64,000 bases of DNA from Dictyophora rubrovolvata (taxonomy: Eukaryota > Basidiomycota > Agaricomycetes > Phallales > Phallaceae): positions 434,001 to 498,000 of the forward strand of contig CP114125.1 in the NCBI GenBank assembly GCA_029959195.1, in the 5' to 3' direction. The notes beneath the pieces were generated by a model, which saw only the letters and a program-made list of their open reading frames with translations, had not been told where the DNA came from and did no database searches. Below, piece after piece: positions 47,046-58,308 of the stretch (position 1 is its first letter; each line of letters begins with the position of its first letter). Both the position numbers and the translations under genes were made by a program.

Positions 47046-47176
47046 TATATAAAGAGCACCGTTACACCCTAACTGTTCAAGCAAGAAATCCCCTCCCATC
47101 GTCTTCTGCTACGGATCAGGCCTGGCTGAATATTGTCGGTAATCAATTTTTTCAACCCACTTGACGCTTTCGTCAA
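47046..47176 (+). ncRNA. snRNA-like unit (TATA, Sm-like site, terminal hairpin), left copy
   Basis: TATATAAAG at 47046 is followed about 100 bases later by a U-rich site (CAATTTTTTCAA, 47144-47155) and directly after it a perfect 6-bp hairpin (TTGACG-CTTT-CGTCAA, 47161-47176). This is the 3' layout of Sm-class snRNAs, and the TATA placement resembles that of U2. The middle contains a possible stem-loop with GTCTTCTGCTAC, which partly resembles U5 loop I but differs at invariant positions. No known snRNA fits fully. The open frames over it are no better supported. Confidence 0.3.
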
Positions 47177-48712
47177 ACACCATCTCCCTCAATTATCATT
47201 GTGAGTGAGAGTGGGCCGAGTCGCCTTTGATAGGTAACGCGCGGTAACGAGAGTCACGGTCTCGTAGTTTCGGCAACCACCGCCCGCCACGGCAAGTATT
47301 GGCGGAAAACATTGAACTTGTTCCAATGTTCTCTGCTAGCCTTTTGCTTTCACGATCTCAACCTTCAGACAATCTTTTGCTTTTCCAGTGGTCATCATTT
47401 TCCATGAAATATATGGAGAGTATATTTGCACGGTGAGGTGATGCGCGCGTCGCGTCTTGGGTTTCGTTTTCTCTCTGTTTGTATGATAACAGAGTATCAA
47501 TAGTCTTGGCACGGTGAATATCCCATACAATTTAATTTCCATCCTCAAATGTTCTAATGTTTACTTTGACTTGTTTTGTGAAAAGGCCTGACATGCGGCA
47601 AGTCAGCCTATGTCAAGCTCCTTTCATAATCAAGCCAAGGCAGACATTAAAACAGTTGTAAATTTGAATGAAATTGCTAGGGATATACACCTGTTCGCCC
47701 AGCTATTGATACACTTGTATCATACAAGGAAAGAGAATACAACTCCAAGAACACAGTGCCTTTCTGACGCGTCTTGTACCTTCCAACTTAGTATCACCCT
47801 GGCACGACTCGAGGGATTAAACGGTGAGATTCCCAGTGACTTCATTAGCATGAGACGCCTCGACTGGCAGGTAGGCAACGTGCTGAGAGAGTCCATGTTT
47901 CGCCGGAGGTTGGGCCGGGGGGGGGCGTAAATGCTGTTTAGTTGCCCCGGATTGAGACTATGCGCAGGCCAGGCTGTTATCCGTCGTTCATTTTTCTAAT
48001 CACACTGTAGTACCCAGTCTACTATTGTGTAATAAGGAAAAGAGCGACGTACTACATAGTAGCTGAGAATGTCTTTTCAACAATGCAATTACTCTGGCTC
48101 GCGATACTGATCAAAAACACCAAATACTCAGTTCCTTTGGGCCGTTTGATTCAGTGACATACTAGGTCTTGACAGTGTACTTCCCAACTTTATTATCCAA
48201 AGCCCTTCTCGAGGAAACGAGTCCATTTATCAAAGCCTGCATTCCACCAATAATCTAATAATAAGTCTAAATACATTTCACTCAACATTTACGGTGAGAG
48301 AGATATTTAGAAAACAATGTTGGCTTACTGAAGTTATTGAAGGTGTCAGAGATTACATTGCTGCTGCTATTGTTGGTGTTGTGCAAATTAGTGGGAGGGG
48401 CGACGTCAAGTAAAATGTCGCGTTAATCAACGAGAAAACGTTTATGAACGTACTAGGTAAGTTTCGGTGACTATCAATGAATAGATTGCGACGCCTGCGA
48501 TTAAAAGATGCGTCGTTCGACGCGTTATCAGGACAATCAGACTCTTCATTTTTGTAGGGTCTCTTTTTGAGGGTGTTTTTTTCGTATGTCCTGTCTCCTA
48601 ATTTAAACTCGGCGAAGTTCTAGCATCAAAACGGTGGCATGAGCTAATGGAAATAGCTTGTTAGATATCGATACATAATATAATAAGTAATACTCAACGT
48701 GATTTCCCTTAT
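47177..48712. other. non-coding part of the left arm and its edge
   Basis: Includes the promoter-distal part of the arm (47177-48140), then unmatched intergenic sequence. A G-run near 47918-47926 differs in length from its partner near 59785. No gene is supported. Confidence 0.4.
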
Positions 48713-48991
48713 TTACCTAGTTTTGTCTATCATGGTAGCGCTGGTTGTGGTCTCCAAGTCTGGATTTGGGGGATAATGACCGTGGCGCGTTTGATCAGCC
48801 TGCTTGAGCACTTGCCCATCCCCACTGACGAAGTCGTAGACTTCATGTTCCTCGAGAGCTTGTCCGAGTTTTTTAAAGCTTCTTTGCGGGATGCTGCACT
48901 GGGATTTGAAAAGCTCCTCAGCTTCCTCCGAGTTTGTGACACGTTTTCGGGTGCTCATTATTCTCAATCGCGAGGACTTTGACGAATACAT
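48713..48991 (-). pseudogene. truncated paralog of the gene at 55529-56522
   Basis: Reads RIMSTRKRVTNSEEAEELF, then FKKLGQALEEHEVYDFVSGD and NPDLETTTSATMIDKTR, then stops. It lines up with residues 28-110 of the full gene (LRITRKRIANPEEFF, LNQTLDEHDVDDLVAGG, RPDHDLETSSSAANLL) and lacks everything after that. A short 5' flank (ACGCGATCGCT after a T run, about 49075) is shared with the full gene (ATGCGATCGCT after a T run, about 56570). Confidence 0.65.
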
Positions 48992-49373
48992 CGAAGTCCT
49001 ATCATGAGGTCCCCCGGGTGGGGTGAGCAGCGTCAGGCGCAGACATGTATGGTTGTTGACGCTAATATAGTTTTTTTTACGCGATCGCTTGAAGCTCGGT
49101 ACCGGTTAGGTAGTGGTAAAAGGCCTGGCTACTCGCTTTAAATTGTGAGAACATTTCTTTCGTTTTAGCTGAGATACAGTCACACACAAAACCGTACGCG
49201 CATCTGTCACTTTGGGAATGTACCTTAAATAAAAATCTTAATAAAATCCTTAAAATCACCAAATTATTTGAGAACATACCTGGATATGGTGAGAACATAA
49301 CTTGTTAAGATGACTTGTGCTCATTGTTTCTCGCTCGCTCGCCTTTTATAAATTATTAGGTGGAGATCACGTG
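48992..49373. other. intergenic, shared 5' flank of the truncated paralog
   Basis: Beyond the GCGATCGC phrase near 49081 nothing is recognised until the Tc1 element. Confidence 0.4.
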
Positions 49374-49375
49374 TA

Positions 49376-50578
49376 CAGTTTTGTGCGTTTTGAGTTTTGG
49401 AAAGTAAACTAAGGTTTTGCATTGCTCGTTTTCTATTGGCTTGGGGTCACATGACTGTATGCAGATAGGTAATATAATATCGAAGACTTTCGAGATGGAA
49501 AGGCCAGGAAAATTGAGCATGATTCGACTTCCTCAGGAAAGAGTAGACAGCGTGCTCAGTCTCCTCGATTCGAAGGCATCGGTCAGGGAAATAGCCAAAA
49601 GAGCTGGTGTTAGTCATGGGGTTATCACTAAAATTAGAAAAGAATATCAAAACGAGCTTGCCCGAGCCACCGGTGGTCGTCCTCGGTCACTTTCTCCTAC
49701 TGACATCTGGCAGGCTGTCCGTTGTCTTACTTCTGGAAAAGCAACCACAGCAGTAGATGCCCAGAAAATACTTCAAAATGCGAGTGATATATCGTTTCAT
49801 GCTATCACAATGCGACGCGGCCTCAAAAATTTTGGTCTTAAGGCAATGACAAAGGTGAAAAAGCCCCTCCTCTCATCCCGGCATAAGAAGGAGAGGCTCT
49901 ATTGGGCGATTGCACATGAAAATTGGACGATTGAGGACTGGAAACGGGTTGTCTGGTCAGATGAAACAAAAATAAATCGTCTCGGATGTGATGGACGAAA
50001 GTGGGTTTGGAAACGGCCAGGGGAACCCTTAAATGATTGACTGGTGGATAAGACTGTGAAACATGGTGGTGGATGTATCATGATCTGGGGATGTTTCTCT
50101 TGGGAGGGGACAGGCTAGGCCGCCAAGATTGATGGGAAAATGGATGCTGATTTATATTGTCAAATATTGGAGAAAGAGTTGCAGGGATCTCTGGAGTATT
50201 TTGGGAAGGAAGTGGATGACTTCATCTTCCAGCAGGACAATGACCCAAAACACACTTCAAAAAAAGCGAAAGCTTGGTTTAATGATCATGAAATTGATGT
50301 CATGGTATGGCCTCCACAGTCTCCCAACCTAAATCCAATAGAGCACCTTTGGGGGGTTGTGAAGCGGCAGCTTGCTGGGTATGAGACAGACCCTACCAGC
50401 ATACATGAACTCTGGGAAAGAGCCAAAGATGTTTGGTTGAACATGGATGATAGGATTTGTCAGAATCTCATTGAAAGTATGCCAAGGAGGGTAGCAGCAG
50501 TGAAAAAAGCTAAGGGAGGGCATACAAAATATTAGATTTCTATATTTTTGATGATGCGAACAAAACTGTACACATGTA
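49376..50578 (+). mobile_element. Tc1-like (Tc1/mariner) DNA transposon, 1,203 bp
   Basis: Starts CAGTTTTGTGCG after a TA (49374-49375) and ends CGAACAAAACTG before a TA (50579-50580). The two ends are inverted copies with one mismatch in 12, and the TA duplication is that of the superfamily. It carries one intronless transposase frame. Confidence 0.85.
49495..50535 (+). pseudogene. Tc1-like transposase with two in-frame stops
   Basis: N-terminal helix-turn-helix pair (RVDSVLSLLDSKASVREIAK, RAGVSHGVITKIRKEY), a GRPR hook (TGGRPRSLSP), and the DDE core: first Asp in VVWSDETKINRLG, second in FIFQQDNDPKHTSKKAKAW, Glu in PQSPNLNPIEHLWGVVKRQL (DD34E spacing). The frame is broken by TGA at 50038-50040 (after PLND) and TAG at 50116-50118 (after WEGTG) but is otherwise complete from the ATG at 49495 to TAG at 50533-50535. 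It is a recently inactivated copy, not autonomous as it stands. Confidence 0.92.
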
Positions 50579-51093
50579 CATGTCACACAAAGTAGCCTAT
50601 ATTGTATCAACAGACAATAATTACCAAAGGTACTTATAATAAACTTTGTAATTATTATATTCATGCATTCGCACAATTTTTTTCGTGATTTAAAAGAATT
50701 TATTGAGCACACTGTGTTCATTATATACCAAAAGCGACGCGCGCGCGTACAGTTTTGTGCGTGACTGTAGGTTAGTTTGACAGCAACCATTAATTTTTCC
50801 TAATAGCTTCGCCAAGAAAAGTGTGGAATTTTGATTTATCGGTCTTGTTATAACACGGATCATCTCAATCATTTGAGATGGTGTTTCAATAGTAAAGAGT
50901 GCAAAAACTTGAACGCAGAGTACATATATTCGGGCCCTCCGGCGGCCCGACCAAATAATAATACCTAGGTTTGCTGGATAGTAATGTTAAACCCGCCGTT
51001 AATAATATTGATCTGATTCGCACGTTACATTTTAATACACAAATTGGAGATCATTGTCGTCATATCTTATAATAATTACGGGCACCCCGTCTG
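50579..51093. other. intergenic with an extra Tc1-type end
   Basis: TACAGTTTTGTGCGTGACTG at 50748-50767 repeats the left TIR of the Tc1 element in the same orientation, without a transposase behind it, so a fragment of a second element may be present. A GC palindrome (GGGCCCTCCGGCGGCCC) is at about 50932. Confidence 0.45.
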
Positions 51094-51810
51094 TCAACGA
51101 CCACCACTTCCGCGAGCACCACCTGGACCAGCTCTCAGGCTCGAGTCGCCACCATGACTACCTTCTCGAGACATGCATTCTAGGACATGCAGCAATGAGG
51201 GTTGCGTCGATACATTAGGGGCGATACTGTCAATAAGCATACTAGAAAAAAAACATTAGGATCAAGATGTTTGCACCGAAGACGACGACGACAAAGTGAT
51301 TGTTTTGCGGTACTTACTCGCATTCGTCTTGCAGACTTTTGAGTTTCAAGGATGCATCTTTAAATAGAGCTTTGTTCTTCGTTTGTATCTGAGATAAAGA
51401 GCCACCCATTATCATTACACCGGAAAATACGTGTAAAACTCGTGAAATAAAAAATACAGCTTACTGCAGTCAGCTCTTCGAACTTTCTTTGCAGACTGAG
51501 ATATCTGCACCAATAAGAAATGTGAGCGACTCGGAAGACAATTGAAGCAGAAGAAAGAGTATTTTGTTTACTTTTCTCTAGTAGAGCTGAAGTTGCCATT
51601 GCCCATGGGCGACGATGATGTGTTGCCACTGGTAGCCTTTCCTTTCAAATTCGGAGTGGACGTCGACGTCAACGTTGGCATAGACTTGTGCTTGTTCAAC
51701 TTGCCATGTCCCTGTCAAATGCAGCAGAAAACATCACGTCATAATGATCCGATACATTTAATACATTAATATGTGGTGGTAAGTCTTATCATACTTACCT
51801 CGGCGACCAT
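51094..51810 (-). CDS. small coiled-coil protein, possibly INO80F-like
   Basis: Starts with a 12-nt exon (MVAE, 51810-51799), then GHGKLNKHKSMPTLTSTSTP, a Ser/Thr/Asn-rich segment, then a coiled coil YLSLQRKFEELTAIQTKNKA and LKSLQDECDMLIDS, and a C-terminal Gly/Ser/Arg-rich tail (GPGGARGSGGR, TGA at 51094-51096). Five exons join in phase to about 137 residues. The helix with YxxLxxKFxxL...KxxxLxxECDxLID resembles the INO80 complex subunit F family, but I cannot confirm this by eye. The product is probably nuclear if that is right. Confidence 0.65.
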
Positions 51811-53669
51811 TTTTGCTGATCAGTTCGAGAATTGAGTTACTTTGAAACGAGAACGAGACTAATTTTTGAGAAACGCAGTGAAAAATGACAGTCTGAGCCA
51901 GGTGCACAAACTTGAAGCGGTAGGGGACGTCAGCGACGGCGATATCGATGTCCTAGACAATGATATCACTACTGCAACCGTACGTCGCGTGCGTGGGCAC
52001 CCTGCACAGCGCACAACGAGGCACGGTGAGGCACTAGCCTATTTAAGGATACTCGTAGGCTGTTGTTATGTACGTAGTACATAATGATACTATTAATCAT
52101 AGGGTGAAGACATTATCGCTCATTATCGATACCGATCAGGCAATTATGTACTTACATATCACCTGAATGTGATTATCAATTCCATTACATACTCAGATAT
52201 TTATTCACGTCCCTTATGATGATCATCCTTTCACCCCCCCTTTTATGTAATTTGGCGATACGGTGACTAGAGCGAGTCTTGTTGTGGAAATTTGACTTGA
52301 ATGTGAGGATCGACGAATACCGGAGGGTTAGACAGAAGATATAGTATACCGGTCCGGATTATTCTAGTTCTTTTAGGGTGTCAACGATGTTTAGCTTGAA
52401 GAATCGTCAACGCAGGTGCCTATCATTACTGAAATTGACAGGACACGCCAGCGTCGACGTCTTCTGTGACGCCGAAATTCGAGTCGAGAAATAGCCAAAA
52501 AAAAAAATCAAATTTAAAACAGATACGGACAGAGCTCAGCAGAAGCACAAATTCATAACACCCCTGTGGTTCCCATGTAAGAATGTTTCCCGAAATAAAC
52601 AAACAACAGATTTAAACCCACTTTATATTGAATCCCGAGTATTATCCAACAATACTCGACGACTCTCCTACCATCCTACGATGAACGCTTCCTCCTGAAT
52701 CAACCTTTGGAATGTTTTACGGAGGAAAAAATTATAATGCTTTCCATCAACCTCTTCTTGACGTGGAGATCGGGTCGTATCTGAAGAATAAAAACAGTTA
52801 GCGTGCTCCTCGGAGCCCCGGGGAAGCCTATGTGATGGAAAGTTTGGTGGGCTCTGGGGAAGAAAGGCTTATGAACGAGAAACGCCGATTCCAAATTTAT
52901 CAGAGCTCAGACGTTATTTTTCTTGAGTTATTCACTAGAAAAGATTGCTAGAAGAGTGCTTTTTCTGTTACAGATGGTCGCGACTGTCAGGCTGAAAAAA
53001 GGTAAGCTTTCAGTATCGGCTTCAGCCGCCGGCAGCTTGGACTCGGATATTTACGCAAACCTGCCAGTAGTCAAGGTAAAAAAACCAGTTTTTTTATGAA
53101 AATCTGTGCGTCTTGTAATTAAATTGACTCTTTCTTCTGCAGTGTCTTTTACAAGGTTAAGCATTGAAACTTACCAAGCGGCTAACTTGGTTATTCAACT
53201 GGATGTTCACCGGCACCAGTTGCGCCAAATATCTCCTACTTCTGAATGTTGTAGTATGTGCGTATGTCGGAGCCGTTATTCAATTATTTGACTAACACTT
53301 GCAATTATAAGAATGTTCTGGCGACCTTTTGGCTCGGGTATATCTGTGGTGCAAGGTTGGTATTATTCGTAGTACCACGGTGACGAGTTCCTCGACATTT
53401 CGAAGGCAGCATCATTTACAACTAACTGAAATGCACGTAAGCGACGAAACATCAACCGAACCGCATTCTTGGACCGATGTTTTTCACGAACAAACTCGCC
53501 AGTCAGCCCGTCCGCTCTGCGCTGCTGGAGACGGGTCCGACGTGTCCAACAGCGGCGACGTCCATCAGCCCCCCATCCAATTGACACTTCAAAACGCTTT
53601 GAAGTGGGATGTTATTCCCACTTCTAACCTGTAATTTTCCAGCCTTGCTCTTCGACATCATCCGACGCA
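51811..53669. other. intergenic or unresolved 5' exons of the next gene
   Basis: At 52977 an ATG opens MVATVRLKKGKLSVSASAAG, ending at a donor (53075), and at 53144-53260 another open piece reads SIETYQAANLVIQLDVHRHQ. The frames could not be joined. An open frame at 53329-53634 (HVSDETSTEPHSWTDVFHEQ) ends just before the ATG at 53670. These may be upstream exons or a separate gene. Between 51811 and 52900 nothing is recognised. Confidence 0.35.
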
Positions 53670-54530
53670 ATGTCCTCTCCCAACTGCGAACAGCCCATGA
53701 TCCCCCAACCCTCGACATCCCAACATGACCTCATGGAGGTTGATTACAACACCCCTCATTCAGGGCGGTTTTCTTCTTGGGGACTTACTCCCACTAGCAG
53801 TGCCCCTACACTCTGCTCTGACGAAACTAATGACTCTGAAGCCTCCATCGTAACGATGGAGGACGTATTGGAGGACTACGACGCACGATCCACAGCAAAC
53901 GACTTCGATTCTGAAACACCCTCATTCGCGCGTTATACCAGTTTTCTCCATTCGGAGAACCTCCAGACGACACCATCGACGTCGACGAAGCTGCCTTTCG
54001 GCGGTTTCGTGAAGAGTTTGAAGAGCTAGAGCAATGGCGGCACGTAAGCAAAATCACAGAAAAAAACCTCGTCAATGTTATTCATCTGTCTTTCTTCAGG
54101 AATATTCATGGGTTCAGTTTCTTGAAAACCACCAAACTGCCCAACCCGAAGCTGCCTCGTCCAGCAGCAGCAGCACCAACCCACCACCAGTCCTTGTTCC
54201 AATATCGGTAAACAGTGTATGTTTTTTTGGGTGCTTCCATTCCTCGGTCATCCATCCATTTTACTTACTTCCCGCTTTCCCAGCTTCCGGACCAGACTTA
54301 CCAGATGAACAGAATACTGGAAACGGCATGGTTATCACCCCCGCCGCCACAAGTATGTCCTGTTTTTTGAACTCCATACTTGAAATGACTGACATGATCA
54401 TCTGCAGCCAGAGCCGTCCATATTCCGCAATCTGGAGCCCTATGATACATATGGTCTTCCGCCTGAGTGTTTCATGTTAAAAAAGATGGATGAAACTGCC
54501 GATTCAGAGATTGAGGTTACGTATGTATAA
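53670..54530 (+). CDS. unnamed 201-residue protein
   Basis: Five exons (53670-53864, 53942-54043, 54100-54216, 54284-54352, 54408-54530) join exactly in phase. N-terminus disordered, Ser/Pro-rich (MSSPNCEQPMIPQPSTSQHD, then RFSSWGLTPTSS). The middle is acidic and helical with aromatic residues (FRRFREEFEELEQWRHEYSW, VQFLENHQ), then a Ser/Pro linker and a C-terminus LPDQTYQMNRILETAWLSPP and EPYDTYGLPPECFMLKKMDE. No domain recognised. The clean phases argue that it is a real gene. It could extend upstream. Confidence 0.65.
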
Positions 54531-55091
54531 TCAGAAAAAAAAACCAGTCTGTTGTAAAGATAATTGAGAAAATGTCAGACCTACTTTATCCTCATAAAAT
54601 GTACTTGCCTTCTGGGGTTTGAGACTTAGAATGCGTCTTTACCCATAGTCACACGGAACGATCTTGAGAATGCCGCTTCAACACTCCACCCTCCACCGAC
54701 ATTCGAATTCTTCTGACGTAGTTGGGTGATGAGATCGCGGGGAACTTGAACAACAGAAACTCTTTTATTATCTAAAACTTGAAATCGATCATCGATGTCG
54801 ATGTTTGATCTCTAAATTTTGTGGCCGGGGTTTATTTATATCTCGGCTTTCCCTGGTCATCGTCAATGTGGTATGTCCTAGTGCGGCCGGCTTCACCGAT
54901 AGACGTCGCAAAAGTTACGAATTACGATACTCTTCAAACGTTCATTACACTTTTCTGCTCTATCATTTACCAAGTGCATCGCATGTTCAGCTTGAATTTC
55001 TACCCCTGAGCCGGCCGCGTGTAATAGTTCCATATACTTTACGTATATGCGGTGCATACACGACGCGTTCTTTGCTTTTATAGAGTGTTAC
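54531..55091. other. intergenic
   Basis: No gene supported; overlapping short open frames near 54805-55083 have no splice or domain support. Confidence 0.4.
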
Positions 55092-55142
55092 CTTCGTATT
55101 CGCTAGGGTATAGTCATTGACTATACCCTAGTGAATACGAAG
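55092..55142. repeat. near-perfect palindrome with 25-bp arms
   Basis: Arms CTTCGTATTCGCTAGGGTAT... and ...ATACCCTAGTGAATACGAAG meet with almost no spacer and one mismatch. It lies in intergenic DNA and does not border a recognised element. Confidence 0.85.
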
Positions 55143-55528
55143 ATGAAAATGGATGCCCCCAAACTGCTATCTACGTAAGTAACACGCCGGCTCTTCTCGG
55201 TAATAGGACGACTTGAAAGCTGCATTGTACTAGTAATATGCTTTGCAGGTTAGTGCGTGTGGTAGAAAGCTAATCCAGAGGTGACAGAAATGTTTTATTC
55301 GTGCCCTTTTCATAGTTTAACATTGGGCTCATGATTCATGATCCTAGTACATCGACGCTTGCACGAGTAAAACTACCATTTATTATTGTAGAAGTAATTT
55401 CTAAATTTCGTTAAACAAATAGACGATATTAAAAAACTAAAAAACACTATATGTTAGAAAAATACGACTTGTAGAGACTAGAACATATAATAATACATAT
55501 TCAAAGACCCATGTGTAAGGCGTCCACA
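55143..55528. other. intergenic, 3' flank of the 55529-56522 gene
   Basis: AT-rich; nothing recognised. Confidence 0.4.
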
Positions 55529-56522
55529 TTATTTTTCATTGGCCTCAGGTTTGGAATTTCCAGCTTCACTGGGTTCCATGACACGTTTCCACGCTTTAGG
55601 CATAATCCCTGGATTTTTTGGTATAAAGTCTCTCATATTCTCCAAGGTTTGAAAGATAGTCCGCCTGTTTACATGATCAAACATTCCATAAGGTCCGCTA
55701 TTCAACATGTGCACCAATGGATTAAATTCCAAGACTTCAGTTGGATTTTGGGGAACCTCGTTGCGCTTGCAGGCATCAGAAAGATCCTGGGTGATTTTTA
55801 CGATATAAAAGACTGGACTCGTGCCTCTCAATATCATTGCTGGGAAGATCTACGGCCAATATATTAATACATTTTTTTGGCCCTCGACACAAAGGGACGC
55901 TTACCATAACAGGCAGTGGATCCAAGCCGTGACAAGCTCGAAGTTTATTGTTCCATTGAAACGCGGCAATACAGACACCCATGAGCTCTGCGAAAGGTAC
56001 TAGGAGTGTATTTGGCTTGAGTTTATCCTGGACAACTAGGAACAGGAGATACGACCAAGTATAACTGACGACGCAGACATCGACCTCAGTGGGAATACGG
56101 CTGCCATTCATTGTCATGGAGAACTCGTGGCGAACCAGAAGATCTTGCTTTTCTTTAACGCGAAATCCCATGGCCTCCAAGATGGCGTAGACAAGAAGGT
56201 TGGCAGCACTGGATGAGGTCTCCAAGTCGTGATCCGGGCGATGGTGATCCGTGAGTACGACGCGTTTGATCAGTCTGCTGATTTTGAGCACTTGCTCACC
56301 TCCAGCGACAAGGTCATCGACGTCGTGTTCATCAAGAGTTTGGTTGAGTCGTTCACAGTACTTCCATTTGAACTGCACGGGGCGTTGCGCTGGGAAAAAC
56401 TCCTCTGGGTTTGCGATACGTTTTCGGGTGATTCGTAAGCGTTTCAGCTCGTTATTTCCCCAGTCTCGAGGACTTTTGGCGAATACGGCGAGGTTTTTTG
56501 GTTCAAGTGCATTGACAGACAT
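55529..56522 (-). CDS. unnamed 312-residue protein, possible PD-(D/E)XK-like fold
   Basis: Two exons (56522-55905 and 55849-55529) join in phase. N-terminus LKRLRITRKRIANPEEFFPA, then WKYCERLNQTLDEHDVDDLV, DHHRPDHDLETSSSAANLLV. The central segment RIPTEVDVCVVSYTWSYLLF followed by LVVQDKLKPNTLLVP has the spacing of an acidic residue, a hydrophobic strand and a D-x-K that is seen in PD-(D/E)XK nuclease-like folds. This is inference only. Then FAELMGVCIAAFQWNNKLRA and, after the intron, IFPAMILRGTSPVFYIVKIT. I recall similar unnamed proteins from other agaricomycetes (RKRVANPEE, HRPDHDLETTSSAA). A truncated paralog lies 6.8 kb away in the same orientation. Confidence 0.72.
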
Positions 56523-58308
56523 TTTGTGTGTATGAGTGTCAGCACCTGAAACTTTTATATAAATTTTTTTATGCGATCGCTCTTTTTCGCTTAAGGCCTT
56601 TAGCGAAGCATTCGTCGGCGTTCGACACCGTACTATGTACCGAGCTGTCTATGCCATACCCAAGCTCGAATAGGCTGCTAAGGTAACCTTTCTGGATCCT
56701 GTAAAGGTCGGTACCCATACGTAGTAAGATACTACGTCATTCTTTGTTTGTAGGCCGTTGTTTATTTTATTCCTTTGTGCGTATTCGCACATCCCCGTAT
56801 CTCCCTTTATTCTATCTTTCCTTTATGACCCTTCAAGTTTTCCTTTGTAGTACATTTCGCTTTATTATAAATAAGAACTTATATATATATACGCATAAAG
56901 TTCTATGTAGAATCCTCGAGTATTATTCTGCCCCTCTCATTTACTCTTACTCACTCCCTGCGTGACGTTCGCGCAGATTTACAGTTCCATTATAGATGAT
57001 GTTTTTGTTCTTGATCGAAGCTGAAACACGCATATTAAGTTACTAGACTCACGAAATTTGCCTCCGGTGTAAAAATATCTGCTTTGAAACGAGTAAATGC
57101 TCATAATGATAGGTTGCGAGGTAATACGGTACCTGCAAGATCCTAGAAACCCAAAGTTGTAGTAATAGCACCCACGAACATGAATTTGGAGACAAGCAAT
57201 GGAAAATGTTATGGTTGCTCGGATGCTTGTGCCAAACTCAAACCAAATAGCGCCTCGGGCACGGCTACCACCACGACTAAATCGCCCCCGAAATTCTAAA
57301 CAATGGCGATCTGCCACTCGTTCACTCTCATTACGGGCTTTGAACATCGCAAAAGGAGTCTTCCACTTGTGTCGTATATCGTTGCACGGATTTTCAAATT
57401 GCTCGTGGAAGAATAGCCCAGGATGGCGCGGTTTCGAAGGAGATAAGAGAGAATGAGGTCGTGTCGGTGGTGCTCACAGTTCGATGTCACCAATAGGAAC
57501 GCGCAATTGTCGAAGCACGCTTTTGCAGAGCAGAGCATGTTCGCTTCGGCAGCGAAAACTTCTAATTCTAAACTCCGGATGCGAGATTGCGCATCCGACA
57601 ATGTCAAGTGCGTGCTGGTCCGTTTGGCGAAGTCGCATGGCCGTTTGATGGAGCAGTAGCAGTAAATACTTTGTAAATTCGACACCTCTCTTGGTCTATA
57701 TCGAAAATCTGTTTCCGCAGCGATTAAACTTCGCTGAGATCATTCCTTCCAAAACTTACGAGCTATTATCAGCCTTGCTTATCTGTCTCTGAGTTTATCA
57801 TTTAAGGGACCCGGGTAGCTAACCATGATCCGCCGGTTTCGCGAATGAAAATCCAATATATATGCACTGTCAAGAAGCACACTGGGGAGCTGACTTCATG
57901 TGTTCCACAATAGAAAAACCTGGAGGAAGAGTCTAATTGCCTCTCGAAGCATCTGACAACTATCAAGAGCTGGTTTTCGTGCGTGGTTAGTAGTACTAAA
58001 GCGTCTCAGGTTTATCATCGAAACGAAATTTTTTCCGAGGACCTCGAGACTGCACCGGAGCTCAATTGCAAGTGCGTGATGTTTGGTAAATCAAAACCTT
58101 GTAGGATGGGACGAAGAGAGGTAGATGTGCTCCTGAGTGGTGCTGAACAGCCATTACCCTGAGCGCTGAGCTCTAAGATCCCTATTGTATGCACACTATT
58201 TATTTTTCATTTGGAAAGACTTAAGGACTGTTAGTCATCTTGGCACGCCGGCTTGTTCCAAGACTGCATGAATATTATTACAAGAGAAAAAGGGTCATCC
58301 GTCTCAAC
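56523..58308. other. intergenic with unresolved open frames
   Basis: A minus-strand ORF at 57296-57685 (129 codons; contains TLSDAQSRIRSLELEVFAAE) and another at 56979-57347 (contains ERVADRHCLEFRGRFSRGGS) overlap and could be exons of one small unknown gene, but I could not find a consistent splice model. The rest has nothing recognised. Confidence 0.35.

Larger units (their letters stand above)
44083..48140 (-). repeat. left arm of the esterase inverted repeat
   Basis: Pairs with 59545-63625 in reverse orientation. The core 44091-47560 is nearly identical to 60150-63617, with only scattered substitutions and a few small gaps. From 47560 to 48140 identity falls and the match fades (last recognisable phrase is near AAAACACCAAATAC). 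Confidence 0.9.

Noticed and set aside
46910-47164. 84-codon ORF over the snRNA-like unit in both arms
   Set aside because: Conserved between arms only because the DNA is duplicated; no protein features.
51866-52084. 72-codon acidic ORF
   Set aside because: Lies upstream of the coiled-coil gene on the other strand, no supporting exons or family.
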